The notes under the pieces are model-generated. The model ran no database searches. It had not been told where the DNA came from and saw only the letters and a program-made list of their open reading frames with translations. 64,000 nucleotides of DNA from Notoacmeibacter marinus (GTDB lineage Bacteria; Pseudomonadota; Alphaproteobacteria; Rhizobiales; Rhizobiaceae), in assembly GCF_002238045.1 (NCBI RefSeq), contig NZ_NBYO01000003.1:62001-126000 (forward strand), given 5' to 3'. The position numbers were made by a program, and so were the translations under genes. How positions within the stretch are numbered: position 1 is the first letter of the stretch; every line of letters starts with the position of its first letter. Positions 8,950 through 19,469 of this stretch are shown one piece after another.

Positions 8950-9966
8950 ATGGCGTCCGCCACAGACCCGTCCCCCGACTGTCTCGATACGCCCTTTCTG
9001 GTTGGCGGCCTGCGTGTGCCCAATCGTATTGTCCTTGCCCCCATGAGCGGTGTCACCGACCTTCCGTTCCGCCGGCGGGCCGAACGTGCCGGGACCGGCC
9101 TGACCTTCGCCGAAATGGTGGCCAGCGGCGAACTGGAACGCGATCGCACAGAATCGATCCGCCGTATCCGCAGTGAGGGATCGGGATTGCGTGCAGTGCA
9201 ACTGGTCGGTCGCGATCCGGGCACGATCGGACGAGCGACGGGTCGGCTCGTCGATGAGGGCGTTCAGATCGTCGATATCAATATGGGTTGTCCGGCCAAG
9301 AAGGTGACCGGCGGCGCTTGCGGCGCCGCGCTTATGACCGAGCCGGACCGGGCGGCGCGGATCGTGAATGCGGCCGTGGCTTCAGCGCGTGACGCCATAG
9401 TGACCGTGAAAATGCGGCTGGGATGGGACCGCGACAATATCAACGCGGCGGAACTGGCCCGCCAGTTGGTCGATGCGGGAGCGGGCATGATTACCGTTCA
9501 CGGGCGCACTCGCGAGCAACGCTACAGTGGAACGATCGACGCGGAGGCCATCGCGGCGGTCCGCGCAGCGGTGCCGGACGTGCCTTTTATCGCAAATGGC
9601 GATGTAGCCGACAGGCAGGACGCGCAGCGTCTTTTGCTGACTACCGGAGCCGACGCCGTGATGATCGGCCGCGCGCATTATGGGCAACCCTTTCTTGCCG
9701 CGGAACTTCTGAGCAATGGGCGATCGCCCCGCCAAACCGATCTGCAAGCCTATATCGCGGACCATTACGAAGCCATGCTCAGCGAGTACGGTGTCGTGCG
9801 CGGCAGCCGCCACGCCCGCAAGCATCTCGGCTGGTATCTGGATCGGTTTTTGCCGGATACCAGCATCGAACGTCGTCAATCCATCATGACGGCGCGTGAG
9901 CCGCGGCAGGCGCTCGAAAATCTTGCCGAAGCCTTTGCAGCCACACCCTATAAAGAGGCGGCATGA
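8950..9966 (+). CDS. dusB: tRNA-dihydrouridine synthase (NifR3-type)
   Basis: The 338-residue FMN enzyme reduces uridines in the tRNA D-loop. Visible signatures: [15 protein letters not shown] at the N-terminus, the active-site cysteine in [31 protein letters not shown], and the FMN phosphate site in [13 protein letters not shown] and [15 protein letters not shown] prefer ATG 8950, preceded by AAAGG, to an in-frame ATG at 8905 that lacks a ribosome site. It overlaps ntrB by ATGA, the classical nifR3-ntrB-ntrC arrangement of rhizobia and Rhodobacter. Confidence 0.95.
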   Translation: MASATDPSPDCLDTPFLVGGLRVPNRIVLAPMSGVTDLPFRRRAERAGTGLTFAEMVASGELERDRTESIRRIRSEGSGLRAVQLVGRDPGTIGRATGRLVDEGVQIVDINMGCPAKKVTGGACGAALMTEPDRAARIVNAAVASARDAIVTVKMRLGWDRDNINAAELARQLVDAGAGMITVHGRTREQRYSGTIDAEAIAAVRAAVPDVPFIANGDVADRQDAQRLLLTTGADAVMIGRAHYGQPFLAAELLSNGRSPRQTDLQAYIADHYEAMLSEYGVVRGSRHARKHLGWYLDRFLPDTSIERRQSIMTAREPRQALENLAEAFAATPYKEAA

Positions 9967-11108
9967 CCCAGAAGAGGGCAATTGAACCCGCAGTATCAAC
10001 GCTGGCGGAGAGCCTGCTGAACGCCATTCAGCAGCCGATTGCGCTGATCGATGAGGATGGCTCCATCGCATATGCCAATGCGGATGCGGAATCGCTGTTC
10101 CGCAGCAGCGCATCGGTTCTGAAGCGAATGAAATTGTCGGATTTTGTGCCGTTCGACAGTCCGCTCATGGCATTGATCGAACAGGTGCGTCAGCAGGGTG
10201 CGCCCGTTACGGAATACCGGGTGGATATTTCTTCGCCGCGTATTGGTGCGGACCGGATGGTCGATCTTTATGTCGGGCCGGTGCCGGATCGTCAGGACTC
10301 GGTTCTGGTTGTCTTTCAGGAACGGTCGATGGCCGACAAGATCGACCGACAGATGACCCATCGTGGCGCGGCTCGTTCCGTCACGGGCCTTGCTGCCATG
10401 CTGGCGCATGAGATCAAGAATCCGCTATCGGGCATCCGCGGCGCAGCTCAGCTTCTGGAAAGTTCTGTCGGCGAGGATGATCGCGCGCTGACGCGGCTTA
10501 TCATGGAAGAAACCGACCGAATCGTCGGCCTTGTGGACCGGATGGAGATTTTCTCCGACGAACGGCCGGTCGAGAAAACGCCGGTCAATATCCATGTCGT
10601 CTTCGATCATGTGCGCGCCATCGCCAAAAACGGTTTCGCACGCGATGTGACTTTCGAAGATTTCTACGATCCGTCCCTACCGCCGGTTTTCGGTAATCGC
10701 GATCAACTGATCCAGATCTTCCTGAACCTTATCAAAAACGCGGCCGAAGCCGTCGCGCCACGCGGCACGGAAGGCAAGATCACACTGACGACCGCTTTTC
10801 GGCCAGGCATTCGCCTGTCGGTACCGGGCAGCAAAGAGAAAGTCTCTCTACCGATGGAGTTCTGCGTCCACGATAACGGCTCCGGCGTTCCGGACGACAT
10901 GTTTCCATATATTTTCGACCCGTTCATTACCTCGAAGATCAACGGGTCGGGCCTCGGTCTGGCATTGGTGGCCAAGCTGGTCGGCGATCATGGCGGCGTG
11001 GTGGAATGCGACAGTTCTTCGAGCGGCACCACGTTCCGCGTTCTGATGCCGGCCTGGAAAGAGGATAAGCCCGCCCCCCACGACGCCACGGCGGAGACGA
11101 CGCAATGA
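9963..11108 (+). CDS. ntrB: Nitrogen regulation sensor kinase NtrB
   Basis: The 381-residue soluble histidine kinase has an N-terminal PAS domain (about 15-125; [17 protein letters not shown]), the H box [20 protein letters not shown] with the phosphorylated His near residue 149, and a C-terminal ATPase with [20 protein letters not shown] and GSGLGLALV. It phosphorylates NtrC under nitrogen limitation and is normally controlled by PII. Start codon overlaps dusB stop by 4 bases and stop overlaps ntrC start by 4 bases, so the three genes are translationally coupled. Confidence 0.96.
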   Translation: MTQKRAIEPAVSTLAESLLNAIQQPIALIDEDGSIAYANADAESLFRSSASVLKRMKLSDFVPFDSPLMALIEQVRQQGAPVTEYRVDISSPRIGADRMVDLYVGPVPDRQDSVLVVFQERSMADKIDRQMTHRGAARSVTGLAAMLAHEIKNPLSGIRGAAQLLESSVGEDDRALTRLIMEETDRIVGLVDRMEIFSDERPVEKTPVNIHVVFDHVRAIAKNGFARDVTFEDFYDPSLPPVFGNRDQLIQIFLNLIKNAAEAVAPRGTEGKITLTTAFRPGIRLSVPGSKEKVSLPMEFCVHDNGSGVPDDMFPYIFDPFITSKINGSGLGLALVAKLVGDHGGVVECDSSSSGTTFRVLMPAWKEDKPAPHDATAETTQ

Positions 11109-12556
11109 CTCATACGATTCTCGTCGCAGACGATGACGCCGCCATCCGCACCGTTCTCAGCCAGGCGCTCGGACGTGCCGGCTACGACGTTCGCGTGACA
11201 TCGAACGCCGCGGCTCTGTGGCGCTGGGTTTCGGCGGGGGAGGGCGATCTCGTCATCACCGATGTGGTCATGCCCGACGAGAACGCGTTCGATCTTCTAC
11301 CACGTATCCGCAATGCTCGGCCCAACCTGCCGGTGCTCGTGATGAGCGCGCAGAACACGTTCATGACGGCCATCCGCGCCTCGGAAAAGGGCGCTTACGA
11401 CTACCTGCCCAAGCCGTTCGATCTGACCGAAATGCTCAATGTGGTCAAACGGGCATTGGCGGAGCCGAAAAAGCTTGCTGAAAAGGGCGAGGATACGGGC
11501 GAGAACATGCCGCTCGTCGGGCGTAGCGCCGCCATGCAGGACATCTACCGGATGCTGGCGCGGATGATGCAGACCGATCTGACGGTCATGATCACCGGCG
11601 AATCGGGCACCGGCAAGGAGCTTGTCGCCAGCGCGCTGCACGAATATGGCCGCCGCCGAAACGGGCCGTTCGTTGCCGTCAACATGGCCGCCATTCCGCG
11701 CGAATTGATCGAGTCGGAACTGTTCGGCCATGAGAAGGGCTCCTTCACCGGTGCGCACAGCAAGGCCACGGGCCGGTTCGAACAAGCCGATGGCGGCACG
11801 CTGTTTCTCGATGAGATCGGCGATATGCCAATGGAAGCACAGACACGCCTGCTTCGCGTTCTGCAACAGGGTGAGTACACCACCGTCGGCGGACGCACGC
11901 CGCTGAAGACCGATGTGCGCATCGTGGCGGCGACCAACAAGGATCTGCGCCAGGCCATTGCACAGGGGCTGTTTCGCGAAGATCTCTTTTACCGTCTGAA
12001 CGTGGTGCCGATGCGCCTGCCGCCACTGCGCGAGCGGGCCGAAGACGTACCGGACCTGATCCGCCACTTTTTCCGCCTGGCCGGAGAGCAGGGGCTCAGC
12101 GACAAGCGGATCACGGCCGATGCGATGGATCGACTCAAGCGCTATTCATGGCCCGGCAATGTGCGTGAACTGGAAAACCTCGTTCGCCGTCTCGCCGCGC
12201 TCTATCCACAGGACACGATCGGCGTCGATATAATCGAGGCCGAACTGACCCCGATGCAGCAGGAGAACCCTGCGGCGACACTTGCCGAGATTCCGGAAGA
12301 CACCAGTCTCGGCATGGCGGTGGAACAGTATCTGCACCGCTATTTCGAGGAATTCGGCGATAGCCTGCCCCCGCCGGGCCTCTATCAGCGCATTCTCCAC
12401 GAAGTGGAGTATCCGCTGATTCTCGTGGCGATGACCGCGACGCGCGGCAATCAGATCCGCGCCGCCGAACTGCTCGGCCTGAACCGCAACACGCTGCGCA
12501 AGAAAATTCGCGAACTCGGCGTCAATGTCTATCGGACCAATCGCAACGCAAACTGA
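11105..12556 (+). CDS. ntrC: Nitrogen regulator NtrC, sigma-54 activator
   Basis: The 483-residue response regulator has a receiver domain (1-120; phospho-Asp in [10 protein letters not shown]), an AAA+ domain with Walker [15 protein letters not shown] and R-finger regions, and a C-terminal Fis-type helix-turn-helix ([20 protein letters not shown]). The sigma-54 contact loop reads GSFTGA instead of the usual GAFTGA, a conservative change. It activates nitrogen assimilation genes when phosphorylated by NtrB. Coupled to ntrB by an ATGA overlap; ntrY follows after 105 bases, a gap able to hold its own promoter. Confidence 0.96.
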   Translation: MTHTILVADDDAAIRTVLSQALGRAGYDVRVTSNAAALWRWVSAGEGDLVITDVVMPDENAFDLLPRIRNARPNLPVLVMSAQNTFMTAIRASEKGAYDYLPKPFDLTEMLNVVKRALAEPKKLAEKGEDTGENMPLVGRSAAMQDIYRMLARMMQTDLTVMITGESGTGKELVASALHEYGRRRNGPFVAVNMAAIPRELIESELFGHEKGSFTGAHSKATGRFEQADGGTLFLDEIGDMPMEAQTRLLRVLQQGEYTTVGGRTPLKTDVRIVAATNKDLRQAIAQGLFREDLFYRLNVVPMRLPPLRERAEDVPDLIRHFFRLAGEQGLSDKRITADAMDRLKRYSWPGNVRELENLVRRLAALYPQDTIGVDIIEAELTPMQQENPAATLAEIPEDTSLGMAVEQYLHRYFEEFGDSLPPPGLYQRILHEVEYPLILVAMTATRGNQIRAAELLGLNRNTLRKKIRELGVNVYRTNRNAN

Positions 12557-12661
12557 ACTGCGCCGCAATTCCGTCACGTCCCGACCCTAATGCGGAACGC
12601 GAATGTCCGTTGCCGATCGGCCACAGCTGTTGCACAATGGGCACGGAGTGTTGAGGATGGA

Positions 12662-14917
12662 ATGACGCTGGCTGAAGCGAACCTTGCCGACGATGACAGC
12701 GAAAGCTGGGGAGACCGACGGCGCGTCAGCGTTCGCCGTGGCGCTTCGCTCATCATTCTGACGTTGATCGTCGCGCTGGCCAGTTTTACCGTTCTCACCG
12801 GGCTGACGCCGATCGACCCCGATCGCAATACCACGATTGTTCTCATCGTCATCAATCTCGTTCTTGTCGGTCTGCTGGTCTGGCTGATCGGGCGTGAGCT
12901 GGTTCGCATTATCGCCGCGCGCCGCCGTGGTCGGGCAGCCGCCCGACTCCATGTGCGCCTCGTCGCGCTTTTTGCGCTGGTTGCCGCGCTGCCCGCCATT
13001 ATGATCGCGGTCTTCGCCTCCGTGACGCTGAACATTGGACTGGATCGCTGGTTCGAGATTCGCACGCGGACCATCATCAATTCCTCGCTTGCGATTGCCG
13101 ATGCGTATGTCCGCGAAAACGCGGCCAACCTTCAGGGCACGACGCTGGCCATGTCCGAGACGCTCGACAACAACCGTACGACCTTCATCCTCGACAAGAC
13201 CGGTTTCCGAGCGCTGATGACACGGCAGGCGCAGGGCAGGGCGCTCGCTCACGCAGCGTTGATCGACTCCACCGGCGCATTCGTCATGCAGGCGGAAACG
13301 ACGGCTAGTTTCGCCATGCCGATCCCACCTCAGGAGGCGGTGGACCGCGCTGCGGACGGCATGCCGGTGATGATCGAGCCGCGATTGCGAAACATTGTCG
13401 GCGCGATCATCAAATTGCGCGAACTGGAAGGGCTCTATCTCTTCACCGTGCGCCTCGTCGATCCGCAGGTCATTCGCGCGCGCCAGATCGTCGGGACCAA
13501 TGTGGGCGAGTACCGAACGCTCGAAGCCAACAGGGCGACGTCGCAAATTGCTTTCGGCCTGCTTTATCTTGGCGTTACGCTGGTTGTTATTCTGTCGGCC
13601 ATATGGACGGGTATTGCCGTCGCCGACCGGCTGGTCCGGCCGATCCGTCAGCTCATCGGCGCGGCCGACGAGGTCAAGGCCGGTAATCTGCGCGTCACCG
13701 TGCCTGTTCGGCCGGAGGATGGCGACATGGCCAATCTCGGACAGACCTTCAACGAGATGGTTCACCGCCTCGATAGCCAGCGCAACGATCTTCTGGAAGC
13801 CAATCACCAGGTCGATGAACGCCGCCGCTTCTCCGAAGCCGTGCTTGCCGGCGTGACGGCGGGCGTGATCGGCATCGATGAGGATGGGCATATCACCATC
13901 GCCAACCGGGCAGCGCGCCGAAACCTCTCCATCGGTGGCGATGCGATCGGCAAGAACCTCTCGCATGTGCTCCCAAGGATCGGCCGGGTTTTCGAAATCG
14001 CCCGGCGGTCGGGCCGACCGGTTTTCCGCGATACGGTCACCTTCATCCGCGGCGGTACCGAGCGTACCTACAATGTCCGGATCACGATGGAGGAAGCGGG
14101 CGAGGACAGCGAACATTCCTGGGTCGTGACGGTGGATGACATTTCCGATCTGGTGCAGGCGCAGCGCTCCACCGCCTGGGCCGACGTTGCCCGCCGCATC
14201 GCCCACGAAATCAAGAATCCGCTGACGCCGATCCAGCTATCCACCGAACGCATTCAGCGACGATACGGCCGCAAGCTAACCGAGGACCGGGAGGTCTTCG
14301 ATCAATGCACCGAAACCATCATCCGTCAGGTCGACGACATCAAGCGCATGGTGGACGAGTTCTCCGCATTCGCGCGCATGCCGAAGCCGCAGATGGAACT
14401 GTCGGATCTGCGCGACGTGTTGCGCGAGGCGACTTTTCTGGTCGAGGTGAGCCGCGACGAGATCGAGTTCGAACTGGCGCTCGGCGACGACCCTCTGATG
14501 GGAACGTTCGACCGCCGTCTGCTCGGCCAGGTTTTTGGCAATCTCATCAAGAACGCCGCCGAGGCCATCGATACGGCCCGCGGTACGGAGCCGGACCTGA
14601 AGGGCGCCATTCGCGTCGAGGCGGAGCATCGCGGGGAAATGATCGAGGTTCGTGTGCTGGACAATGGCTGCGGCCTGCCCGGGGCGGACCGCCAGAAGCT
14701 TTTGGAGCCCTATATGACCACCCGCGTGAAGGGGACGGGGTTGGGGCTCGCGATTGTGAGAAAGATTGTCGAGGAACACGCAGGAGGGCTCGGTCTTCAC
14801 GACGCGCCAGCCAGGTTCCACGGCGGCCGGGGGGCTATGATTGTAATCCAGTTACCGGCGCGGGATGTCGAAACGCCCCCCGCCCGAACCAATGCCGAGG
14901 TGAGTGATGCAAGCTGA
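12662..14917 (+). CDS. ntrY: Membrane sensor kinase NtrY
   Basis: The 751-residue kinase has four hydrophobic segments: two near residues 25-70, one near 100-125 and one near 290-315, with an extracytoplasmic region between the third and fourth. A HAMP domain (RLVRPIRQLIGAADEV), a PAS domain, the H box [16 protein letters not shown] and the ATPase blocks [17 protein letters not shown] and GTGLGLAIV follow. It partners NtrX. I chose ATG 12662 after TGAGGATGG; a longer frame to 12590 adds 24 residues without support. Its end overlaps ntrX by 11 bases. Confidence 0.95.
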   Translation: MTLAEANLADDDSESWGDRRRVSVRRGASLIILTLIVALASFTVLTGLTPIDPDRNTTIVLIVINLVLVGLLVWLIGRELVRIIAARRRGRAAARLHVRLVALFALVAALPAIMIAVFASVTLNIGLDRWFEIRTRTIINSSLAIADAYVRENAANLQGTTLAMSETLDNNRTTFILDKTGFRALMTRQAQGRALAHAALIDSTGAFVMQAETTASFAMPIPPQEAVDRAADGMPVMIEPRLRNIVGAIIKLRELEGLYLFTVRLVDPQVIRARQIVGTNVGEYRTLEANRATSQIAFGLLYLGVTLVVILSAIWTGIAVADRLVRPIRQLIGAADEVKAGNLRVTVPVRPEDGDMANLGQTFNEMVHRLDSQRNDLLEANHQVDERRRFSEAVLAGVTAGVIGIDEDGHITIANRAARRNLSIGGDAIGKNLSHVLPRIGRVFEIARRSGRPVFRDTVTFIRGGTERTYNVRITMEEAGEDSEHSWVVTVDDISDLVQAQRSTAWADVARRIAHEIKNPLTPIQLSTERIQRRYGRKLTEDREVFDQCTETIIRQVDDIKRMVDEFSAFARMPKPQMELSDLRDVLREATFLVEVSRDEIEFELALGDDPLMGTFDRRLLGQVFGNLIKNAAEAIDTARGTEPDLKGAIRVEAEHRGEMIEVRVLDNGCGLPGADRQKLLEPYMTTRVKGTGLGLAIVRKIVEEHAGGLGLHDAPARFHGGRGAMIVIQLPARDVETPPARTNAEVSDAS

Positions 14918-16268
14918 TATTCTAGTCGTTGACGATGAGCAGGACATTCGCGGCCTTGTCGCAGGGATTCTCGACGACGAGGGACATGAGACACGGCAGG
15001 CGCACGACAGCGACAGCGCGCTTGCTGCCATCAATGATCGGGTGCCGCGCCTGATCTTTCTCGACATCTGGCTGCAGGGCTCCAAACTGGATGGGCTGGC
15101 GCTGCTGGACGACATCAAGAAGCTGCATCCGAACCTGCCGGTCGTGATGATATCGGGCCACGGTAATATCGAAACAGCGGTTTCGGCTATCAAACGCGGT
15201 GCCTACGACTTCATTGAAAAGCCGTTCAAGGCCGATCGGCTTCTGCTGATCGCGGAACGCGCGCTGGAAGCCTCCAAGCTGCGCAGTGAAGTCGACCAGT
15301 TGCAGAAACGCTCCGGTGAAAGCGTGGAACTGATCGGCCAGTCCTCCGCGATGAACGCGCTGCGCGCCACCATCGAGCGCGTCGGTCCGACCAATAGTCG
15401 CGTCATGATCGTCGGATCGTCGGGCGCCGGCAAGGAAAAGACCGCGCGCGCCATTCATGCCGCGTCGACCCGGGCCAACGGGCCGTTCGTCACCATCAAT
15501 GCCGGCGCGATGACGCCCGAGCGCATGGAGATCGAACTGTTCGGCACCGAGAGCAATGGCGGCGAACGAAAGGTCGGCGCGCTCGAGGAGGCCCATCGCG
15601 GCACGCTCTACATCGACGAAGTCGCGGACATGCCGCGGGAGACGCAGAACAAGATCCTTTCGGTTCTGACCCATCAGCAGTTCGAACGTGTCGGCGGCGC
15701 GCGCCGGGTCAAGGTCGACGTGCGCATCATTTCATCGACGTCGCAGAATCTGGAGGCCATGATCGCCGAGGGGCTGTTCCGCGAAGACCTCTATCACCGT
15801 CTCGCCGTCGTTCCCGTCGAGGTGCCGTCTCTTGCCAAACGACGCGAAGATATTCCCTATCTGGCGGAGTATTTTATGGGGCAGATCGCACGGCAGACCG
15901 GTATCAAACCCAGGCGCATCGGCGATGACGCCATGGCGGTCCTGCAGAGCCATGACTGGCCGGGCAATGTCCGCCAACTGCGGAACAATATCGAACGGCT
16001 GATGATCCTGGCGCGAGGCACTGACGGCCAGGATGTCGTCAGCGCGGAAATGCTGCCCGCGGAGATCGGCGATATGCTACCGAACACCCCATCGTCATCG
16101 GAAACTCACATCATGACCCTACCGCTTCGCGAGGCGCGTGAAATGTTCGAACGCGATTACCTGGCCGCGCAGATCAATCGTTTTGGCGGCAACATTTCCC
16201 GTACGGCGGAATTTATCGGCATGGAACGCTCCGCGCTTCACCGGAAGCTGAAATCACTGGGCGTATAA
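14907..16268 (+). CDS. ntrX: Response regulator NtrX
   Basis: The 453-residue regulator has a receiver domain (DDEQDIRG, phospho-Asp in LIFLDIWLQG), an AAA+ domain (GSSGAGKEKTARAIH, EVADMP) and a C-terminal Fis-type helix. The sigma-54 contact motif GAFTGA is missing: the stretch between ELFGTES and LEEAHRGTLYIDE is short. Loss of that motif is known in alphaproteobacterial NtrX and implies it does not act as a standard sigma-54 activator. The ATG at 14907 is preceded by GAGGTG; a GTG immediately before it at 14904 is also in frame. trkA follows after 15 bases. Confidence 0.95.
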   Translation: MQADILVVDDEQDIRGLVAGILDDEGHETRQAHDSDSALAAINDRVPRLIFLDIWLQGSKLDGLALLDDIKKLHPNLPVVMISGHGNIETAVSAIKRGAYDFIEKPFKADRLLLIAERALEASKLRSEVDQLQKRSGESVELIGQSSAMNALRATIERVGPTNSRVMIVGSSGAGKEKTARAIHAASTRANGPFVTINAGAMTPERMEIELFGTESNGGERKVGALEEAHRGTLYIDEVADMPRETQNKILSVLTHQQFERVGGARRVKVDVRIISSTSQNLEAMIAEGLFREDLYHRLAVVPVEVPSLAKRREDIPYLAEYFMGQIARQTGIKPRRIGDDAMAVLQSHDWPGNVRQLRNNIERLMILARGTDGQDVVSAEMLPAEIGDMLPNTPSSSETHIMTLPLREAREMFERDYLAAQINRFGGNISRTAEFIGMERSALHRKLKSLGV

Positions 16269-16283
16269 GGGCGGCTTTTTTCG

Positions 16284-17660
16284 ATGCGCATCATTATTTG
16301 CGGCGCCGGGCGCGTCGGTTACGGCATTGCTGAACGGCTATCATCGGAAGAACACGATGTGACCGTGATCGACACGGCGGTCGATCTGGTCCGTCAGGTT
16401 CGCGACACGCTCGATGCAAGGGGTGTGGTCGGCCACGGCTCCCACCCGGACATTCTGGAGCAGGCGGGTGCGGCCGACGCCGATATGATGATCGCCGTCA
16501 CGCTCCACGACGAGGTGAACATGGTCGCCTGCCAGGTGGCGCATTCGCTCTTCGAGGTGCCGACCAAGATCGCCCGCATCCGCGCGCAATCGTACCGGCA
16601 GGGGCCTTATCAGGATCTTTTCTCACGCGATCACATGCCGATCGACGTGATCATTTCGCCGGAACAGGAAGTCGGCGAAATGGTGCTGCGGCGCATCGCC
16701 ATTCCCGGCGCGACGGATGTTGTGCGCTTTGCCAATGACAATGTGGTGATGGTGGCCATCGAATGCGCGGAAGAGTGCCCCGTGGTCAATACGCCCCTTA
16801 GCCAGCTGTCCGATCTGTTTCCCGATCTGCGCAGCACGGTGGTCGGCATCCAGCGGGGCGACCGTCTCTTCATCCCCCATTCCTCCGACCAGATGTATGC
16901 CGGCGACACAGCCTACGTCGTTGCCGATACTTCTCAGGTCAAGAGAACCCTGGCATTGTTCGGACATGAAGAGCCGGCAGCGCGGCGAATCGTGATCGGC
17001 GGGGGTGGCAATATCGGCCTCTATGTCGCCAAAGCCATCGAGACACGCGGAACCGGGGCTCGCGTCAAGATCGTGGAGGCCGATCGCGAGCGCGCCTCGC
17101 TGATCGCCGATCAGTTGCGCCGGACCGTCGTGCTCCACGGCAGCGCGCTCGATCAGAACCTGCTGGTCGAGGCCGATATCGCCGATGCCGATCTGTTCGT
17201 GGCTCTTACCAATGACGACCAGGTGAATATCCTGTCCGCTGTGATGGCCAAGCGCGTGGGATGCGGCTCGAACCTCGTTCTGATGAACAATCCGTCCTAT
17301 CACGAATTTTCGCGCCTTCTCGGCATCGACGCCTATGTCAATCCGCGTTCGGTGACGATCAGCCGCGTGCTCCAACATGTGCGCCGCGGGCGGATCCGGG
17401 CGGTCCATTCGGTACAGAAGGGAGCGGCGGAGATCATCGAAGCCGAGGCCCTCGAAACCTCGCCACTCGTGGGCAGACCGCTTCGAGAAGCGAACCTTCC
17501 AACAGGTGCGCGGATCGGCGCCATCTACAGGGACGGCAAGATCATCCGCCCGACGGGTGAAACAAAGATCAAACCGGCTGACCGGGTCGTTATCCTTGCC
17601 ATGCAGGAAGCGGTTCGGGACGTCGAACAGGTGTTCCGCGTCAGCCTGGAATTCTTCTAG
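16284..17660 (+). CDS. trkA: Trk system potassium uptake regulator TrkA
   Basis: The 458-residue cytoplasmic protein has two NAD-binding RCK_N domains, beginning IICGAGRVGYGIAERL at residue 3 and IVIGGGGNIGLYVAKAI at about residue 232, each followed by an RCK_C domain. It gates the Trk potassium channel in response to nucleotide binding. The membrane partner TrkH/G is not in the window. Position between ntrYX and hfq is the conserved order in Rhizobiales. Confidence 0.95.
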   Translation: MRIIICGAGRVGYGIAERLSSEEHDVTVIDTAVDLVRQVRDTLDARGVVGHGSHPDILEQAGAADADMMIAVTLHDEVNMVACQVAHSLFEVPTKIARIRAQSYRQGPYQDLFSRDHMPIDVIISPEQEVGEMVLRRIAIPGATDVVRFANDNVVMVAIECAEECPVVNTPLSQLSDLFPDLRSTVVGIQRGDRLFIPHSSDQMYAGDTAYVVADTSQVKRTLALFGHEEPAARRIVIGGGGNIGLYVAKAIETRGTGARVKIVEADRERASLIADQLRRTVVLHGSALDQNLLVEADIADADLFVALTNDDQVNILSAVMAKRVGCGSNLVLMNNPSYHEFSRLLGIDAYVNPRSVTISRVLQHVRRGRIRAVHSVQKGAAEIIEAEALETSPLVGRPLREANLPTGARIGAIYRDGKIIRPTGETKIKPADRVVILAMQEAVRDVEQVFRVSLEFF

Positions 17661-17815
17661 GCGAGCGATGTTTCTGCGGCCAAACTATGCGACAGTTGCG
17701 GAGAGTGCGGCAGTTTGGTAACCGCGCAGACCGAAGCCGATCTGTTGTCCGGGCAGTGAAGCGATTATCATAAACCGGATCACGGGGGACACTGGCAGAA
17801 ATGCAGTGATAAGAA

Positions 17816-18058
17816 ATGGCAGATCGAACGCAAAATCTTCAGGACCTTTTTCTCAACACGGTCCGCAAGAACAAAACGTCGCTGACGATCTTTCTGGTCA
17901 ATGGCGTCAAACTTACCGGTGTGGTGACATCTTTCGATAATTTCTGTGTCTTCCTTCGACGCGACGGCCACTCTCAACTTGTCTACAAGCATGCTATTTC
18001 CACTATTATGCCCAGCCAACCCGTGCAGCTCTTTACCGGCGAAGTGGATGAAGGCTGA
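17816..18058 (+). CDS. hfq: RNA chaperone Hfq
   Basis: The 80-residue Sm-like protein matches Hfq across its length: [19 protein letters not shown] (Sm1, with the proximal-face Gln and Phe) and the Sm2 signature YKHAIST. It forms hexamers that pair small RNAs with mRNAs. The 155 bases between trkA and hfq hold no gene and presumably carry the hfq promoter. hflX begins at the very next base after the TGA stop. Confidence 0.97.
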   Translation: MADRTQNLQDLFLNTVRKNKTSLTIFLVNGVKLTGVVTSFDNFCVFLRRDGHSQLVYKHAISTIMPSQPVQLFTGEVDEG

Positions 18059-19444
18059 TTGACCGACCATACCGAGGACGATGACGGCGAACAGCCCCAG
18101 AAGGGACCGGTCGCCTTTCAGATCGTCAATGACGATGCGCCGACGCGCGCCATCGCCATTACGCCGGTTCTTCCCGCGCATACAAAGGATAAGGCCGGCG
18201 AAAGCACCGAGGGTGAAGCGCGGCGCGCGCCGGACGCTCGACAGGCCGAGACGACGGGTCTGGCCCGCGCGATCGGGCTCGACATTCGCCATAGCGAAAT
18301 TGTCGTGGTCAACCGACCCCGTCCTGGAACGCTGATCGGGAGCGGCAAGATTGCAGAGCTGGCCGAAATCGTTGATGAAACCGAAAGTGAGGTCGTTATC
18401 GTCGACCATCCGCTCTCGCCGGTTCAGCAACGCAATCTCGAGCGCGAACTGAAAGCCAAAGTGCTGGACCGGACGGGTCTGATCCTCGAAATCTTCGGTG
18501 AGCGGGCCCGGACGAAGGAAGGCACGCTGCAGGTCGAACTGGCGCATCTGGAATATCAGCGTGGACGGCTGGTCCGATCCTGGACGCACCTCGAACGGCA
18601 GCGCGGCGGCGCCGGCTTTCTCGGCGGACCAGGCGAAACACAGATCGAGGCGGATCGCCGTATCCTTCGCGAAAAGATCGCCAAGCTGAAGCGTGAACTG
18701 GAGCAGGTGCGCCGCACGCGCGAACTGCATCGCGCCAAGCGCCGAAAGGTGCCCTATCCGATCGTCTCGATCGTCGGCTATACAAACGCTGGAAAATCTA
18801 CTCTATTCAATACGTTGACCGGGGCAGGGGTGCTGGCTCAGGACATGCTGTTCGCCACGCTCGATCCAACGCTTCGCCGCCTCAAACTGCCGCACGGCAC
18901 CGATGCGATCTTTTCCGATACCGTCGGGTTCATTTCCGAACTGCCGACCCATCTGGTCGCGGCGTTCCGGGCAACGCTGGAGGAGGTTGTCGAAGCCGAT
19001 CTCGTTGTTCATCTACGCGACATGTCCGATCCCGACGCCGCGGCCCAGGCCGAAGATGTCGCGGCCATTCTTACCGATCTGGGCGTGCAGGTGGATGACG
19101 ACCGCAAAGTGTTGGAAGTCTGGAACAAGATGGACCGGCTCGCGCCCGAAGATCGCGGCAAGCGCGAAGCGCAGGCGGCGGCCAGCAATATCGTTGCCAT
19201 TTCGGCCGCTGAGGGCAGGGGGATCGACGAGCTTCTGCGCGCTATCGAAGAGCGGCTTGCCGGAGCGATTCGGACGGTGGACCTGACGCTTTCACCCGCC
19301 GAACTGCGCCAGCTCGACTGGATCTATTCCAATGGGGACGTCCGTTCGCGGACCGACGAGGAGGATGGATCGGTCACGTTCGAAATCGCCATGACGGGCG
19401 AAGCAATGGCGGCGTTGCAAAGGCGGCTAGAACGCGCATTTTGA
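18059..19444 (+). CDS. hflX: Ribosome-associated GTPase HflX, TTG start
   Basis: The 461-residue GTPase has the HflX N-terminal domain (RPGTLIGSGKIAELAE, DHPLSPVQQRNLERE), the glycine-rich GGAGFLGGPGETQIEADRR element, and a G domain with GYTNAGKSTLFN (G1), DTVGFI (G3) and NKMD (G4). It splits stalled ribosomes after stress. No ATG or GTG is available near the start: the frame opens with TTG at 18059 directly abutting the hfq stop, with a weak AAGG upstream inside hfq. Translational coupling to hfq is likely. Convergent with mazG. Confidence 0.95.
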   Translation: MTDHTEDDDGEQPQKGPVAFQIVNDDAPTRAIAITPVLPAHTKDKAGESTEGEARRAPDARQAETTGLARAIGLDIRHSEIVVVNRPRPGTLIGSGKIAELAEIVDETESEVVIVDHPLSPVQQRNLERELKAKVLDRTGLILEIFGERARTKEGTLQVELAHLEYQRGRLVRSWTHLERQRGGAGFLGGPGETQIEADRRILREKIAKLKRELEQVRRTRELHRAKRRKVPYPIVSIVGYTNAGKSTLFNTLTGAGVLAQDMLFATLDPTLRRLKLPHGTDAIFSDTVGFISELPTHLVAAFRATLEEVVEADLVVHLRDMSDPDAAAQAEDVAAILTDLGVQVDDDRKVLEVWNKMDRLAPEDRGKREAQAAASNIVAISAAEGRGIDELLRAIEERLAGAIRTVDLTLSPAELRQLDWIYSNGDVRSRTDEEDGSVTFEIAMTGEAMAALQRRLERAF

Positions 19445-19469
19445 CAGGCCAGCCGTTCAGCTGTGGACG

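Noticed and set aside
12587-14206. Long antisense frame over ntrY
   Set aside because: Typical high-G+C shadow of a real gene; low complexity and His/Arg-rich.
17661-17815. Sigma-54 promoter before hfq
   Set aside because: A TGGCAGAAATGCA stretch has the GG and GC only 9 bases apart, not the required spacing.
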